Source of the DNA: Clostridia bacterium
Lineage (GTDB): Bacteria > Bacillota > Clostridia > Lachnospirales > Lachnospiraceae
Direction: 5' to 3'
Assembly (NCBI GenBank): GCA_910574475.1
Contig: CAJTAT010000006.1
Span: forward strand, 112,492-176,491
DNA: 64,000 nucleotides
Shown here: positions 35,826 through 44,828 of the stretch, piece by piece
Layout: each line of letters starts with the position of its first letter
Numbering within the stretch: position 1 is the first letter of the stretch
The notes under the pieces: generated by a model
The model's input: the letters and a program-made list of their open reading frames with translations, nothing else
What the model was told of the DNA's origin: nothing
Databases searched by the model: none
Translations under genes and position numbers: made by a program

Positions 35826-36062
35826 TTAATGGTTTTTGCTCTTCATATGTGCCGTCTTTTCTGAAAAAATATAGAGAAGTGTCATTGCAACAGCTAAATA
35901 GGCTGGAAATAGACGAATGTTCAAGGGATTGGCAATCAAGCCGAATATATCTGCTGTCATATGTAGCATACAGGGAATAACCAGAGCAAATCCAATTCCA
36001 ATCAAAATCAGTCCAATAAAGGCGGCTAAGAGTAATGCCGATAAATGGTAATAAACCGTCAC
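35826..36062 (-). CDS. possible small membrane protein or remnant
   Basis: A 78-codon frame starting at GTG encodes a hydrophobic protein with two or three spans (LLLAAFIGLILIGIGFALVI; LFPAYLAVAMTLLYIF) and a basic end. No ribosome site is visible and a stop codon lies just upstream in frame, so it may be the 3' part of a broken gene. No family recognised. Confidence 0.35.
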   Translation of the reverse strand: MTVYYHLSALLLAAFIGLILIGIGFALVIPCMLHMTADIFGLIANPLNIRLFPAYLAVAMTLLYIFSEKTAHMKSKNH

Positions 36063-36116
36063 AAGGAAGAATTATGTCATACCAAAAACTGCCAGGGCAT
36101 ACTCTTAGAAAAAGGC

Positions 36117-36145
36117 TTGACATTTTGTATGAACCATATTAGAAT
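36117..36145 (+). promoter_or_regulatory. strong promoter without a downstream gene
   Basis: Perfect TTGACA (36117-36122), 17 bp, TAGAAT (36140-36145). No coding sequence follows on this strand; a terminator lies about 70 bp downstream, which points to a small RNA. Confidence 0.65.
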
Positions 36146-36151
36146 AAATAT

Positions 36152-36223
36152 CAACAAAAGATAATACATAGTTCGAGATACAAAAGATAACAAAGGCGTT
36201 ACCACTCTGTGGTGACGCTTTTT
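36152..36223 (+). ncRNA. candidate small RNA antisense to the typA 3' UTR
   Basis: Between the promoter at 36117-36145 and a terminator (stem 36196-36205 with 36209-36218, three-base loop, five T) lies room for a roughly 70-nt RNA. No ribosome site or start codon is present. It is convergent with typA and would overlap the end of the typA transcript. No homology to the antitoxin RNAs beyond a shared AAGATAACA string. A real transcript is likely; function is open. Confidence 0.5.
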
Positions 36224-36269
36224 CTTCATAAAAAGAAGGGCTCTAGGCCCTATCTCTCCCTTTTATACA

Positions 36270-36323
36270 CGCGGGCAACAAGCCAAGTACACGCACATCT
36301 GCGTATATTTGGCCATTGCCGCG
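36270..36323 (-). other. long hairpin in the typA 3' UTR
   Basis: Ten bases past the typA stop codon an extended stem forms: CGCGG and CAA pair with TTG and CCGCG, GCCAA pairs with TTGGC, and a terminal hairpin ACGCA-catc-TGCGT closes it. There is no T-run right after it. Further down (36196-36218) a second hairpin could be the actual terminator. The role is unknown: RNA stability or a remnant repeat. Confidence 0.5.
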
Positions 36324-36332
36324 AGATATGAT

Positions 36333-38159
36333 TTATTTTTTATTCATACTGGCCCGTTTCCGCAAGGTGGGATCCAGAATCTTCTTACGTATTCTCAGGG
36401 ACTTCGGTGTAATTTCCAATAGTTCATCTGTATCAATAAATTCCAGGCACTGTTCCAGACTTAAAATTCTGGGAGGAGTCAGCTTCAGAGCTTCATCAGC
36501 GCTGGAGGAACGAGTATTGGTTAGCTTTTTCGTCTTGCAGACATTCAGCTCAATGTCCTCAGCTTTTCCGTTTTGTCCTACGACCATTCCAGCATAGACT
36601 TTATCTCCAGGCCCTATAAAGAGAGTACCTCTCTCCTGGGCGTTGAACAGGCCGTAGGTGATAGCTTCCCCTGCCTCAAAGGCAATGAGGGAGCCTTGCT
36701 TGCGGTATTGAATCTCTCCTTTAAAGGGGGCATAGTCTTCAAAGATGGTATTAAGGACCCCGGTACCCTTTGTATCTGTCATAAATTCACCCCGATATCC
36801 AATGAGGCCCCGGGCAGGGATGAGAAATTCCAGGCGGGTGGATCCACTGCCATTGCTGTTCATGTTCAGAAGTTCACCTTTTCGTTCTCCAAGTTTCTGA
36901 ATTACATTGCCAGAATATTCATCGTCCACATCAATATAAGCCCGCTCCATAGGCTCCAGGCGCTTTCCTTTGTCATCCGTCTGATAGAGAACCTCGGCTT
37001 TGCTGACTGCAAATTCATATCCCTCCCGGCGCATATTTTCAATGAGGACGGAGAGGTGCAGCTCGCCCCGGCCGGATACTTTGAAACATTCTGTGGTATC
37101 TGTCTCCTCCACACGCAGACTCACATCTGTGTTCAGCTCCCGAAAAAGCCGATCCCTAAGATGGCGGGAGGTGACGTATTTGCCTTCCTTTCCGGCCAAT
37201 GGACTGTCATTCACCAGGAAATGCATGGCAATCGTAGGTTCAGATATCTTCTGGAAAGGAATGGGTGTGGGATTCTCCGGTGAACAGAGGGTATCGCCTA
37301 TATGAATATCTGCAATTCCAGAGATTGCTACAATAGAGCCGATGGATGCTTCTGTGATATCTACTTTGCTCAGGCCGTCAAACTCGTAGAGCTTGCTGAT
37401 CTTTACTTTCTTACATTTGTCAGGCTCATGGTGGTTGACCATAACCATTTCCTGGTTGATTTTGATGGTTCCATTATCCACTTTGCCCACACCGATACGG
37501 CCCACATATTCATTGTAATCTATGGTACTGATCAGGACCTGGGTTCCGGAGTCCAGGTCTCCTTCCGGCGCTGGAATATACTTTACGATTGTCTCAAAAA
37601 GGGGCATCATATCTTTGGGTTCATCTTCCAGATTATTTATAGCATAGCCGTCCTTGGCGGAGGCGAAGACAAAGGGGCAGTCCAATTGTTCGTCGGAAGC
37701 CTCCAGATCCATCAAAAGCTCCAGAACTTCGTCAATTACTTCTGTGGGACGCGCCTCTGGCCGATCAATCTTATTGATGCAGACAATGACAGGGAGGCTA
37801 AGCTCCAGGGCTTTGCGCAGAACAAACTTGGTCTGTGGCATGGAGCCCTCAAAAGCATCTACAACCAGAATGACACCGTTGACCATTTTCAGAACACGTT
37901 CCACCTCGCCACCGAAATCAGCATGTCCGGGGGTATCAATGATGTTGATTTTAATATCTTTATAAGTAACAGCAGTATTTTTAGAAAGGATTGTAATACC
38001 CCGCTCACGTTCAATATCACCGGAGTCCATGACACGCTCAGCCACTTCCTGGTTGGCGCGGAAAACCCCGCTCTGTTTTAAAAGTTCATCCACTAAGGTT
38101 GTCTTTCCATGGTCTACATGGGCAATAATTGCAATATTTCTGATATCTTCTCTTTTCAT
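36333..38159 (-). CDS. typA: ribosome-associated GTPase TypA/BipA
   Basis: From the ATG at 38159, nine bases after GAGG, the protein has 608 residues and starts [20 protein letters not shown] as in other Firmicutes; ATGs at 38165 and 38186 are also in frame. The translation-GTPase G domain shows AHVDHGKTT (G1), RERGITI (switch), [12 protein letters not shown] (G3) and NKIDRPEA (G4). EF-G-like domains and the BipA-specific C-terminal region follow. BipA binds 70S ribosomes and aids 50S assembly and stress adaptation. Monocistronic. Confidence 0.96.
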   Translation of the reverse strand: MKREDIRNIAIIAHVDHGKTTLVDELLKQSGVFRANQEVAERVMDSGDIERERGITILSKNTAVTYKDIKINIIDTPGHADFGGEVERVLKMVNGVILVVDAFEGSMPQTKFVLRKALELSLPVIVCINKIDRPEARPTEVIDEVLELLMDLEASDEQLDCPFVFASAKDGYAINNLEDEPKDMMPLFETIVKYIPAPEGDLDSGTQVLISTIDYNEYVGRIGVGKVDNGTIKINQEMVMVNHHEPDKCKKVKISKLYEFDGLSKVDITEASIGSIVAISGIADIHIGDTLCSPENPTPIPFQKISEPTIAMHFLVNDSPLAGKEGKYVTSRHLRDRLFRELNTDVSLRVEETDTTECFKVSGRGELHLSVLIENMRREGYEFAVSKAEVLYQTDDKGKRLEPMERAYIDVDDEYSGNVIQKLGERKGELLNMNSNGSGSTRLEFLIPARGLIGYRGEFMTDTKGTGVLNTIFEDYAPFKGEIQYRKQGSLIAFEAGEAITYGLFNAQERGTLFIGPGDKVYAGMVVGQNGKAEDIELNVCKTKKLTNTRSSSADEALKLTPPRILSLEQCLEFIDTDELLEITPKSLRIRKKILDPTLRKRASMNKK

Positions 38160-38342
38160 AATCATTTTCCTCATATCTCTATCCATTAACTCATACAGTT
38201 TACCACATTCAAGAAAGAATACAACATAAAAAATAAATTTTTCTAAAAAATGGTTCTAAGCGGGAAGTTTTAAACATATATATGTAAAGATAACCAAAAT
38301 ACGAGAAGAGATACTTCGTAATAAGAAGGGAGAACAGAAGTT

Positions 38343-38969
38343 ATGTCAGATAAGGTCATTGAAAACAACCAGGTATCTATTATTGGAGAAATTGTATCAG
38401 AATTCACATTCAGTCATGAAGTCTTTGGGGAAGGGTTTTACATGATGGATGTATTAGTAAAACGTCTAAGCGATTCCGCAGATATTATTCCCATTATGAT
38501 TTCTGAGCGTTTGATTGATGTGTCGGAAGATTATACAGGTGAGTATATCCGGGTGGCCGGACAGTTTCGCTCCTATAATAGACACGAAGAAAAGAAAAAC
38601 AGGCTAGTTTTGTCTGTTTTTGCAAGAGAAGTGGAATTTCTGGAGGATGAGGTAGAAAATGCCAAGACAAACCAGATCTTTTTGGATGGTTATATCTGCA
38701 AGGCGCCTGTATACCGCAAGACCCCTCTGGGAAGAGAGATTGCAGATCTTTTGATTGCAGTCAATCGCCCTTATGGAAAATCCGATTATATTCCATGTAT
38801 CTGTTGGGGGCGTAACGCTCGGTTTGCCTCCGGCTTTGAGGTGGGAGGTCATGCCCAGATCTGGGGACGCATCCAGAGCAGGGAATATATGAAAAAAATA
38901 GATGAGACAGAATCAGAAAAGCGTATCGCTTATGAGGTTTCTGTCAGCAAATTGGAGTATGAGGAGTGA
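38343..38969 (+). CDS. SSB-like protein with two OB-fold halves
   Basis: A 208-residue protein that reads as two tandem single-strand DNA-binding OB folds: residues about 8-105 (NQVSIIGEIVSEFTFSHEVF ... RVAGQFRSYN) and about 112-205 (NQIFLDGYICKAPVYRKTPL ... ADLLIAVNR ... IPCICWGRNA ... WGRIQSREY). The second half matches classical SSB better. It lacks the acidic C-terminal DDDIPF tail of main SSB proteins, so it is probably an accessory or PriB-like binding protein. Divergent from typA. Confidence 0.75.
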   Translation: MSDKVIENNQVSIIGEIVSEFTFSHEVFGEGFYMMDVLVKRLSDSADIIPIMISERLIDVSEDYTGEYIRVAGQFRSYNRHEEKKNRLVLSVFAREVEFLEDEVENAKTNQIFLDGYICKAPVYRKTPLGREIADLLIAVNRPYGKSDYIPCICWGRNARFASGFEVGGHAQIWGRIQSREYMKKIDETESEKRIAYEVSVSKLEYEE

Positions 38970-38986
38970 AATAAAATCAGTTAAAG

Positions 38987-39015
38987 TTGCAAATCCTGGC
39001 TAATTGGTGTATGAT
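38987..39015 (+). promoter_or_regulatory. sigma-A promoter for cobO
   Basis: TTGCAA (38987-38992), 17 bp, TATGAT (39010-39015). About 77 bp separate it from the start codon; no cobalamin riboswitch is seen. Confidence 0.6.
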
Positions 39016-39091
39016 AGGGATACTATATTATAAAAAGAGAAGATACGATAGCTGACATTCTTTTTTTCTGAGAGTGGGAAAGGAGTGTAGA

Positions 39092-39577
39092 ATGGATAAG
39101 GGACAGATCACCGTATTTTGTGGAGAGGGAAAAGGAAAGACCTCCGCAGCGTTGGGTCAGGGGATTTTTGCAGCCAGTCAGGGGAAGTCTGTGATTATCA
39201 TTCAGTTTCTCAAGGGAAAAGCTGGCGAACAGATAGATTTTATTAAGCGGTTAGAGCCGGAGATTAAAGTGTTCTCTTTTGAAAAGTTAGATATCAATTA
39301 TCAGGCGCTATCCCCGGAGGAGCAGCAGGAAGAGGCAATGAATATCCGCAATGGTATCAACTTTGCAAGAAAGGTCCTGAGCACGGAAGGCTGTGATCTA
39401 TTGATACTGGACGAAGTGTTGGGATTGGTAGATCAGAACATTGTCACGGATGAAGAGATGATCGCTCTGATAGAAGCAAAGGAAGAAGGAACGGAACTGA
39501 TGCTGACAGGGATTCAGATGTGCGATGCCCTGTATACATATGCGGACAATGTATTTAGGATTGAAAGTTTAAAATAA
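39092..39577 (+). CDS. cobO: corrinoid adenosyltransferase, CobO/BtuR type
   Basis: The 161-residue enzyme adenosylates cob(I)alamin or cobyrinic acid a,c-diamide with ATP. P-loop GEGKGKTSAALGQG at 10-23 and LLILDEVLGLVD near 107-118 are the family marks. The start chosen follows AAAGGAGTGT; a GTG 18 bases earlier is less likely. It stands alone, not in a cobalamin synthesis cluster, so it probably serves salvage of imported corrinoids. Confidence 0.88.
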   Translation: MDKGQITVFCGEGKGKTSAALGQGIFAASQGKSVIIIQFLKGKAGEQIDFIKRLEPEIKVFSFEKLDINYQALSPEEQQEEAMNIRNGINFARKVLSTEGCDLLILDEVLGLVDQNIVTDEEMIALIEAKEEGTELMLTGIQMCDALYTYADNVFRIESLK

Positions 39578-39689
39578 AATATTCTAAGAAACTGGTCGTT
39601 GACAAGCAAAAGGCTCTATGATACAGTTAAAGTCAGGAAGCAAGCTTAACTTTCATTTGTCGTTTGCGGAAACAAAACAAAATAAAAGG

Positions 39690-39857
39690 GATAGAGGTTG
39701 CGTCTTCCAAAAGTACCTTTCTGGATATGACAGGCATAGAAGAAGGAAAGGAAAAGGGGCAGACGCCGAAAGAAACAGTTTTCCTGTGAGATTGCTTCTT
39801 GGGCATATGGTAAAAAGCCATATGACTGTCATCAGATTTTTTTGATGGGGCGCTATC
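39690..39857 (+). ncRNA. lysine riboswitch aptamer (L box) before dapA
   Basis: The P1 stem pairs GATAG (39690-39694) with CTATC (39853-39857). Conserved L-box blocks appear in order: AGAGGTTGCG, AAAAGTACC, GGGGCAGACGCCGAAAG, and TTGGGCATATGGT with CATATGACTGTCATC. It binds lysine and controls lysine-pathway genes; here it sits ahead of a terminator and dapAB. The remaining bases 39578-39689 contain TTGACA at 39599 but no clear -10. Confidence 0.88.
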
Positions 39858-39887
39858 TAAAGAATGTAGAGATCAGGTTATTCTTTA

Positions 39888-39918
39888 GGGGCAGACTTCA
39901 CAGAGTCAGCCCCTTTTT
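39888..39918 (+). terminator. riboswitch-controlled terminator
   Basis: GGGGC-a-GACT pairs with AGTC-a-GCCCC (39888-39913), followed by five T. A competing hairpin TAAAGAAT / ATTCTTTA upstream (about 39858-39887) overlaps its 5' flank and could be the antiterminator. Confidence 0.88.
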
Positions 39919-39940
39919 ATTTACAAGGAGGAAAGAAAGT

Positions 39941-40831
39941 ATGTCTATTTTTAAGGGAGCAGCAGTAGCAATTGTTACACCGTTTAAAGATAACCGGGAG
40001 ATTAATTTTCCAAAATTAGCGGAGATTTTAGATGATCAGATCGCTCATCACACCGATGCTATCGTTATATGCGGAACCACCGGAGAATCTTCCACACTCA
40101 CTCATGAAGAGCATTTGGAGGCCATTCGGTTTACGATTGATCATGTGGCAGGACGGGTTCCTGTGATTGCAGGTACGGGATCCAACTGTACCGATACGGC
40201 CATTTATCTGTCTCAGGAAGCAGAAAAGTATGGTGCAGATGCGTTACTCATCGTCACACCTTATTATAATAAAGCGACACAGAAGGGCTTAATTGCCCAT
40301 TATACAGCCATTGCCAATTCTGTAAAGCTGCCTATTATCATGTACAATGTGCCAAGTCGTACAGGATGCAATATTTTGCCGGAGACTGCGGCCACACTGG
40401 TAAAAGAGGTAGAAAACATTGTGGGAATCAAAGAGGCTACCGGGAACATCTCTCAGGTTGCAAAGCTGATGAACTTGACAGACGGAAAGATTGAGTTATA
40501 TTCTGGCAATGATGACCAGATTGTTCCCTTACTATCCTTAGGCGGACTTGGTGTTATTTCCGTTCTTTCCAATGTGGCGCCTCAGCAGACTCATGATATT
40601 GTGGCAAAGTTTATGGAAGGCGATGTGGAAGGCAGCCGTGATCTGCAGCTGAAAGCCATCCCTCTGGTTGATCAGCTATTCTGTGAGGTGAATCCTATTC
40701 CAGTAAAGGCGGCAATGAATATGATGGGATGGGAAGTAGGATCCTTGAGGATGCCTTTGACGGATATGGAGCCAGAGCATCAGGAGAAGTTAAAGAAAGC
40801 AATGATTGATTTTGGAATTGAGGTTAAATAG
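39941..40831 (+). CDS. dapA: 4-hydroxy-tetrahydrodipicolinate synthase
   Basis: A 296-residue class I aldolase that condenses pyruvate and aspartate semialdehyde, the first step of the lysine/diaminopimelate branch. The start follows AAGGAGGAAAG; an earlier in-frame ATG lies within the riboswitch. Seen: GTTGESSTLTHEEH, the Tyr of YNVPSRTGCN, and the Schiff-base Lys in GIKEATGN. It is regulated by the lysine riboswitch and is directly followed, without a gap, by dapB. Confidence 0.97.
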   Translation: MSIFKGAAVAIVTPFKDNREINFPKLAEILDDQIAHHTDAIVICGTTGESSTLTHEEHLEAIRFTIDHVAGRVPVIAGTGSNCTDTAIYLSQEAEKYGADALLIVTPYYNKATQKGLIAHYTAIANSVKLPIIMYNVPSRTGCNILPETAATLVKEVENIVGIKEATGNISQVAKLMNLTDGKIELYSGNDDQIVPLLSLGGLGVISVLSNVAPQQTHDIVAKFMEGDVEGSRDLQLKAIPLVDQLFCEVNPIPVKAAMNMMGWEVGSLRMPLTDMEPEHQEKLKKAMIDFGIEVK

Positions 40832-41587
40832 ATGATTAACGTATTGATGCACGGCTGTAATGGCCGTATGGGACAGATGATTGCTGGGCTTCTAAAGGAA
40901 GACAGGGAAGCGAAGATTGTAGCAGGTGTGGATAAGTTTGATGGTATTGCCAACGATTTTCCGGTGTTTTCTAATATTCAGGAATGTAATGTTAAGGCTG
41001 ATGTAGTGATTGACTTTTCAAATGCCAAAGCTGTGGAAGAGCTTCTAGATTACTGTGCAGACACGCAGACTCCAGTGGTACTGTGTACCACAGGTCTCTC
41101 AGAAGAGCAGCTACATAAAGTGGAGGAGACAACAAAGAGGGTGGCAGTTCTGAAATCTGCCAATATGTCTGTGGGTATCAATCTTTTGCTGAAGCTTTTA
41201 AAGGAAGCTGCTCCCACACTGGAGGCAGCAGGCTTTGATATAGAGATTGTAGAGAAGCACCACAATCAGAAGGTAGACGCGCCCAGCGGTACAGCCCTTG
41301 CCCTGGCAGACGCCGTCAATGAGGCGTCAGAGGAGGACTATGTCTATACCTACGACAGAAGCCAGGTGCGGCAGAAGCGGGATAAGAAGGAGCTTGGCAT
41401 CTCGGCTGTCCGGGGAGGCACAATCGTGGGGATTCATGATGTGATTTTCGCAGGAACAGACGAAGTCCTTACCTTCCAGCACACAGCTTATTCCAGAGCA
41501 GTATTTGGAAAGGGAGCCATTCAGGCAGCTAAATTCTTGGCCGGGAAGCCAGCAGGGCGGTATGACATGAGTGATGTCATCGGATAG
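40832..41587 (+). CDS. dapB: 4-hydroxy-tetrahydrodipicolinate reductase
   Basis: The 251-residue enzyme is the second step of the lysine/DAP pathway. NAD(P)-binding GCNGRMGQM is at 8-16 and the substrate site EKHHNQKVDAPSGTAL at about 141-156, with the catalytic His pair and Lys. Its ATG begins right after the dapA stop codon, so the two are transcribed and translated together. Confidence 0.97.
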   Translation: MINVLMHGCNGRMGQMIAGLLKEDREAKIVAGVDKFDGIANDFPVFSNIQECNVKADVVIDFSNAKAVEELLDYCADTQTPVVLCTTGLSEEQLHKVEETTKRVAVLKSANMSVGINLLLKLLKEAAPTLEAAGFDIEIVEKHHNQKVDAPSGTALALADAVNEASEEDYVYTYDRSQVRQKRDKKELGISAVRGGTIVGIHDVIFAGTDEVLTFQHTAYSRAVFGKGAIQAAKFLAGKPAGRYDMSDVIG

Positions 41588-41720
41588 TGACATTGACCGC
41601 CAGAATGCGGTACTTGGGGCATGTATCCCTTTGTCCACTGAGGGTCCCAAAGTCCACTACCAGACACATAATTTTCACAAAAATAACACACTTTTCTTTC
41701 AGAAAAAACACAAATCCAGA

Positions 41721-41766
41721 ATATCCTTAGATAGAACAGCTACACTCTACCTAAGGATATTTTTTA
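41721..41766 (+). terminator. terminator of dapAB
   Basis: ATATCCTTAG (41721-41730) pairs perfectly with CTAAGGATAT (41751-41760), with a 20-base loop and six T. The 133 bases between the dapB stop and this hairpin show nothing recognisable. Confidence 0.85.
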
Positions 41767-41767
41767 T

Positions 41768-41802
41768 GTGCAGGAGCGAAGTAGTACTTAATAGTAGGAG
41801 GA
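41768..41802 (+). repeat. short leader motif, variant copy D (before ABC ATPase gene)
   Basis: GTGCAGGAGCGAAGTAGTAC followed by TTAATAGTAGGAGGA. It aligns with the second half of the 49-nt motif at 25184-25232 (GCCGAAGCGGTACTTAAAAT, then AGGAGGA), with a short gap, and ends in the ribosome site. Confidence 0.5.
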
Positions 41803-41810
41803 AAGCAAAG

Positions 41811-42692
41811 TTGATAGAAGTCAAAGAGCTGGTCAAGCGGTATGGAAACCATACAGCGGTGGACCATTTAAATTTTCATGTGGAAAAGGGACAAATCTAT
41901 GGTTTCTTAGGTCCAAACGGAGCAGGAAAATCTACGACTATGAATCTGTTGACCGGATATTTGCCGGCCACAGAAGGACAGATACTGATTCATGGGTATG
42001 ATATTGGAAAGAAACCTCAGGAAGCCAAAGGATGTATTGGATATCTGCCAGAACTTCCTCCTTTATATCTGGATATGACAGTAATGGAATATCTGTGTTT
42101 TGTGGCAGAACTGAAGTCTGTAGAGAGAAAAGAGATCAAGACCATGTTGGAAAAGATTATGGAGCAGACCCAGATTTTCGATATGAAGGAGCGCTTAATC
42201 CGGCATTTGTCGAAAGGGTACCGGCAGAGAGTAGGATTGGCCCAAGCTTTGGTAGGGGAGCCTGAGGTCCTAATTTTGGATGAACCTATGGTTGGCCTGG
42301 ATCCAAAGCAGATTATTGAGATACGGGAGTTGATTAAATCTCTTGGAACAGAACATACAATTATTTTAAGCTCCCATATTCTCTCAGAGATAACCAGCAT
42401 TTGCGATCATGTGATGATTATATCTCATGGAAAGCTGGTGGCCAGTGATACGCCGGAAAATCTAGGGAAATACATGACCCGCTCCAATATGTCAGAGCTT
42501 CGTGTGCGGGGAACGTTAGAAGCCTGTGAGAAGGCAATCGAACTCCTAAAATCAATCGAAGGGCTGGATGTTAAGACATCTGCTGCATCCCTGGAAGATG
42601 TATTCCTGGAACTGACCTCAGAGGAATTCAGTGATACAGAGGAACAGGATATAAAAAAGGATTCGGAAGAATCGGAAAATGGGGAGGAATAA
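41811..42692 (+). CDS. ABC-2 type transporter ATPase (GldA/NatA-like)
   Basis: The start is the TTG at 41811, nine bases after AGGAGG; the frame is open further upstream, but only through the terminator and leader. The 293-residue ATPase has Walker A GPNGAGKST, signature HLSKGYRQRVGLAQAL, Walker B VLILDEPMVGLDP and the H-loop region ILSSHILSE. It forms an exporter-type ABC complex with the next gene. The acidic C-terminal tail EEQDIKKDSEESENGEE is poorly conserved. Confidence 0.9.
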   Translation: MIEVKELVKRYGNHTAVDHLNFHVEKGQIYGFLGPNGAGKSTTMNLLTGYLPATEGQILIHGYDIGKKPQEAKGCIGYLPELPPLYLDMTVMEYLCFVAELKSVERKEIKTMLEKIMEQTQIFDMKERLIRHLSKGYRQRVGLAQALVGEPEVLILDEPMVGLDPKQIIEIRELIKSLGTEHTIILSSHILSEITSICDHVMIISHGKLVASDTPENLGKYMTRSNMSELRVRGTLEACEKAIELLKSIEGLDVKTSAASLEDVFLELTSEEFSDTEEQDIKKDSEESENGEE

Positions 42693-42697
42693 GAGTT

Positions 42698-44767
42698 ATG
42701 CGGGCAATTTATAAAAAGGAAATAAGAGCTTACCTGACCTCCATGACAGGGTATATTTTTATAGCGGTATTGTTGGCAGTCCTGGGACTGTATTACACGG
42801 CAAATTGCCTCATAGGCGGCTATCCGGTGTTTGGTGTAATATTGTCATCTATTAATTTTATCTTGATGATTCTAATTCCAGTGCTTACCATGCGCAGTCT
42901 TTCAGAGGAAAAGAAGCAGAAGACGGATCAGCTTCTGTTTACAGCGCCTATTTCTATGTGGAAGATTGTTGTAGGAAAATATCTGGCAATGTTCACGATG
43001 TTTTTGATTCCTATGGCTCTGACCTGCCTGCTGCCATTAATGATGCGCATGTTCGGCGCTGTTTCCCTGCCCATGGCTTACACAGCAATTTTTGGATATC
43101 TTCTGTTTGGAGCTGCCTGCCTTGCTATTGGCCTATTTCTTTCCGCCCTCACAGAGAGTCAGGTAATTGCAGCGATTCTGACTTTTGCCATGCTATTTTT
43201 CTTAAATATGGCATCAGGGATTGCCAGCCTTATGCCGTCACAGGGAATCCTAAGTAAAGTGCTGTCATCGATTTGCCTTTATGAACGGTTTGTCAACTTC
43301 ATGCAGGGAATATTTGATGTGACCGCAGTCATTTACTATCTGGCTGTTATTTTGGCCTTTTTATGTTTCACGATATTATTTTTAGATAAGAAACATGGAA
43401 AATACAGGATTTATCTGGCTCTGTTGACTGGGATTGGGGCTGTAGGGATAAATCTGCTTGTATTGCTCGTTCCATCTACTTATTTTAAGTACGATGTGAG
43501 CCAGCAGAGGCTTTTCACCATTGGAGAACAGACAGAAGAGATTGTACAGGGACTGAGTGAGGATGTGACACTTTTTCTGGTGGCCCAGGAGGGCGGCGAG
43601 GATACGACACTTCTGGAACTGCTGGAGCGGTATCAGAACCTTTCCTCCCACATTCAGGTAGAGACAAAGGACCCTGTGCAGAATCCCAACTTTACCTCTC
43701 AGTATTCCCAGGAGGATGTGGAGGATAATAGTATTATTGTCGCAGGGGAAAACCGTTCGAAGGTCATTCACTACTATGATATCTATCAATATGAGACGGA
43801 TTACTATTCTTATAGCACGACCTTGAGCGCTTTTGACGGGGAAGGACAGATAACCAGCGCAATTGCCTATGTAACATCAGAGGAAGTTCCTGTTCTTTAT
43901 ACCCTGGAGGGACATCATGAGGCAGAGATGAGCAGTTCTGTCAGAGCTTTGATAGAAAAAGAAAATCTTGAGATACGTACTCTGAATCTTCTCACCAGTC
44001 GAACGGTTCCTGAGGATGCAAAGATTTTAATGATAAATGGGCCTCTTGTGGACATTTCTGTGGAAGAAAAAGAAAAAATCCTGGATTATATGCAGGCTGG
44101 CGGTTACGTGATCATGCTCACTGCCTATGGGGAGGAAGATTATCCAAATCTGGAGGGGCTTTTGGAAGCGTATGGGCTGGAGCTGGCAGAGGGACTTGTA
44201 TTAGAAGGAGATTCGAACTATTATCTGCCAAACTTTCCCTATTATCTTTTGCCAGATATTGGTTATTCAGAAGTTACTCAGAATGTCACAGGCCGTTATG
44301 TCCTGATGCCTTTTGCCCAGGGAATTGTAAAGAAAGAGGATGAGAAGGACAATCTGAGTTTTGAAAGCCTTCTCACCACCTCAGACCAATCTTATTCTAA
44401 GGTCAATATTGAGTCGGAAGTTATGTCCAAAGAGGAAGAAGATCTGGAAGGGCCCTTTGATGTGGGGGTAAAAGTTACCGATACAGAGGCAGGGACGAGG
44501 CTGATCTGCTTTTCTACAGATAAGCTGTTGGATGAGCAGGCGGACAGCATGGTCTCAGGGGCAAACAGTGAATTGCTTATGGGGGCTGTAAGCTGGATGT
44601 CCGGCCATGAGAGCCCGGTTTCTATTGCGCCAAAGAGCCTTATGGTAGAATACTTAACTGTTCCGGCCGGCTCTGCAATTTTCTGGGGACTTTTGATTGT
44701 ATTTGTGATCCCGCTGACGATTCTTGTGACAGGCGGGGTGATTTGGGTTCGCAGGAGAAAGAAATAG
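42698..44767 (+). CDS. fused ABC-2 permease and GldG-like domain protein
   Basis: A 689-residue protein. Residues about 1-255 are an ABC-2 permease with six or more spans (GldF-like). About 270-640 form a soluble outer GldG/ABC-aux domain (LYTLEGHHEAEMSSSVRALI; LMINGPLVDISVEEKEKI), and a last span lies near 660-682 before a basic tail. In Bacteroidetes GldF and GldG are separate and linked to gliding; in Firmicutes such fused forms are found beside a GldA-like ATPase, without gliding, role unknown. It begins five bases after the ATPase stop. Confidence 0.82.
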   Translation: MRAIYKKEIRAYLTSMTGYIFIAVLLAVLGLYYTANCLIGGYPVFGVILSSINFILMILIPVLTMRSLSEEKKQKTDQLLFTAPISMWKIVVGKYLAMFTMFLIPMALTCLLPLMMRMFGAVSLPMAYTAIFGYLLFGAACLAIGLFLSALTESQVIAAILTFAMLFFLNMASGIASLMPSQGILSKVLSSICLYERFVNFMQGIFDVTAVIYYLAVILAFLCFTILFLDKKHGKYRIYLALLTGIGAVGINLLVLLVPSTYFKYDVSQQRLFTIGEQTEEIVQGLSEDVTLFLVAQEGGEDTTLLELLERYQNLSSHIQVETKDPVQNPNFTSQYSQEDVEDNSIIVAGENRSKVIHYYDIYQYETDYYSYSTTLSAFDGEGQITSAIAYVTSEEVPVLYTLEGHHEAEMSSSVRALIEKENLEIRTLNLLTSRTVPEDAKILMINGPLVDISVEEKEKILDYMQAGGYVIMLTAYGEEDYPNLEGLLEAYGLELAEGLVLEGDSNYYLPNFPYYLLPDIGYSEVTQNVTGRYVLMPFAQGIVKKEDEKDNLSFESLLTTSDQSYSKVNIESEVMSKEEEDLEGPFDVGVKVTDTEAGTRLICFSTDKLLDEQADSMVSGANSELLMGAVSWMSGHESPVSIAPKSLMVEYLTVPAGSAIFWGLLIVFVIPLTILVTGGVIWVRRRKK

Positions 44768-44828
44768 GCACGAAATACTGGAAATCCGCCAGGGTTTTCG
44801 ATATAATGGCTGTATGGAGGAGTATTCA

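Noticed and set aside
36244..36330. Cys-rich 17-codon frame on the minus strand after typA (MAKYTQMCVYLACCPRV) as a toxin peptide
   Set aside because: No ribosome site, and the sequence is better explained by the long hairpin it forms. Its convergence with the small RNA kept it under consideration.
37302..38081. 259-codon frame opposite typA
   Set aside because: Fully covered by typA, no start signals and no recognisable protein family.
38274..38285. Perfect palindrome ACATATATATGT between typA and the SSB-like gene
   Set aside because: A short alternating AT run is expected by chance in an AT-rich gap; there is no second copy.
38987..39091. Cobalamin riboswitch before cobO
   Set aside because: The leader is under 80 nt and lacks the B12 box.
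39599..39627. TTGACA upstream of the lysine riboswitch as a full promoter
   Set aside because: No -10 box at acceptable spacing; TATGAT is only 12 bp away. A promoter must exist nearby, but I cannot place it.
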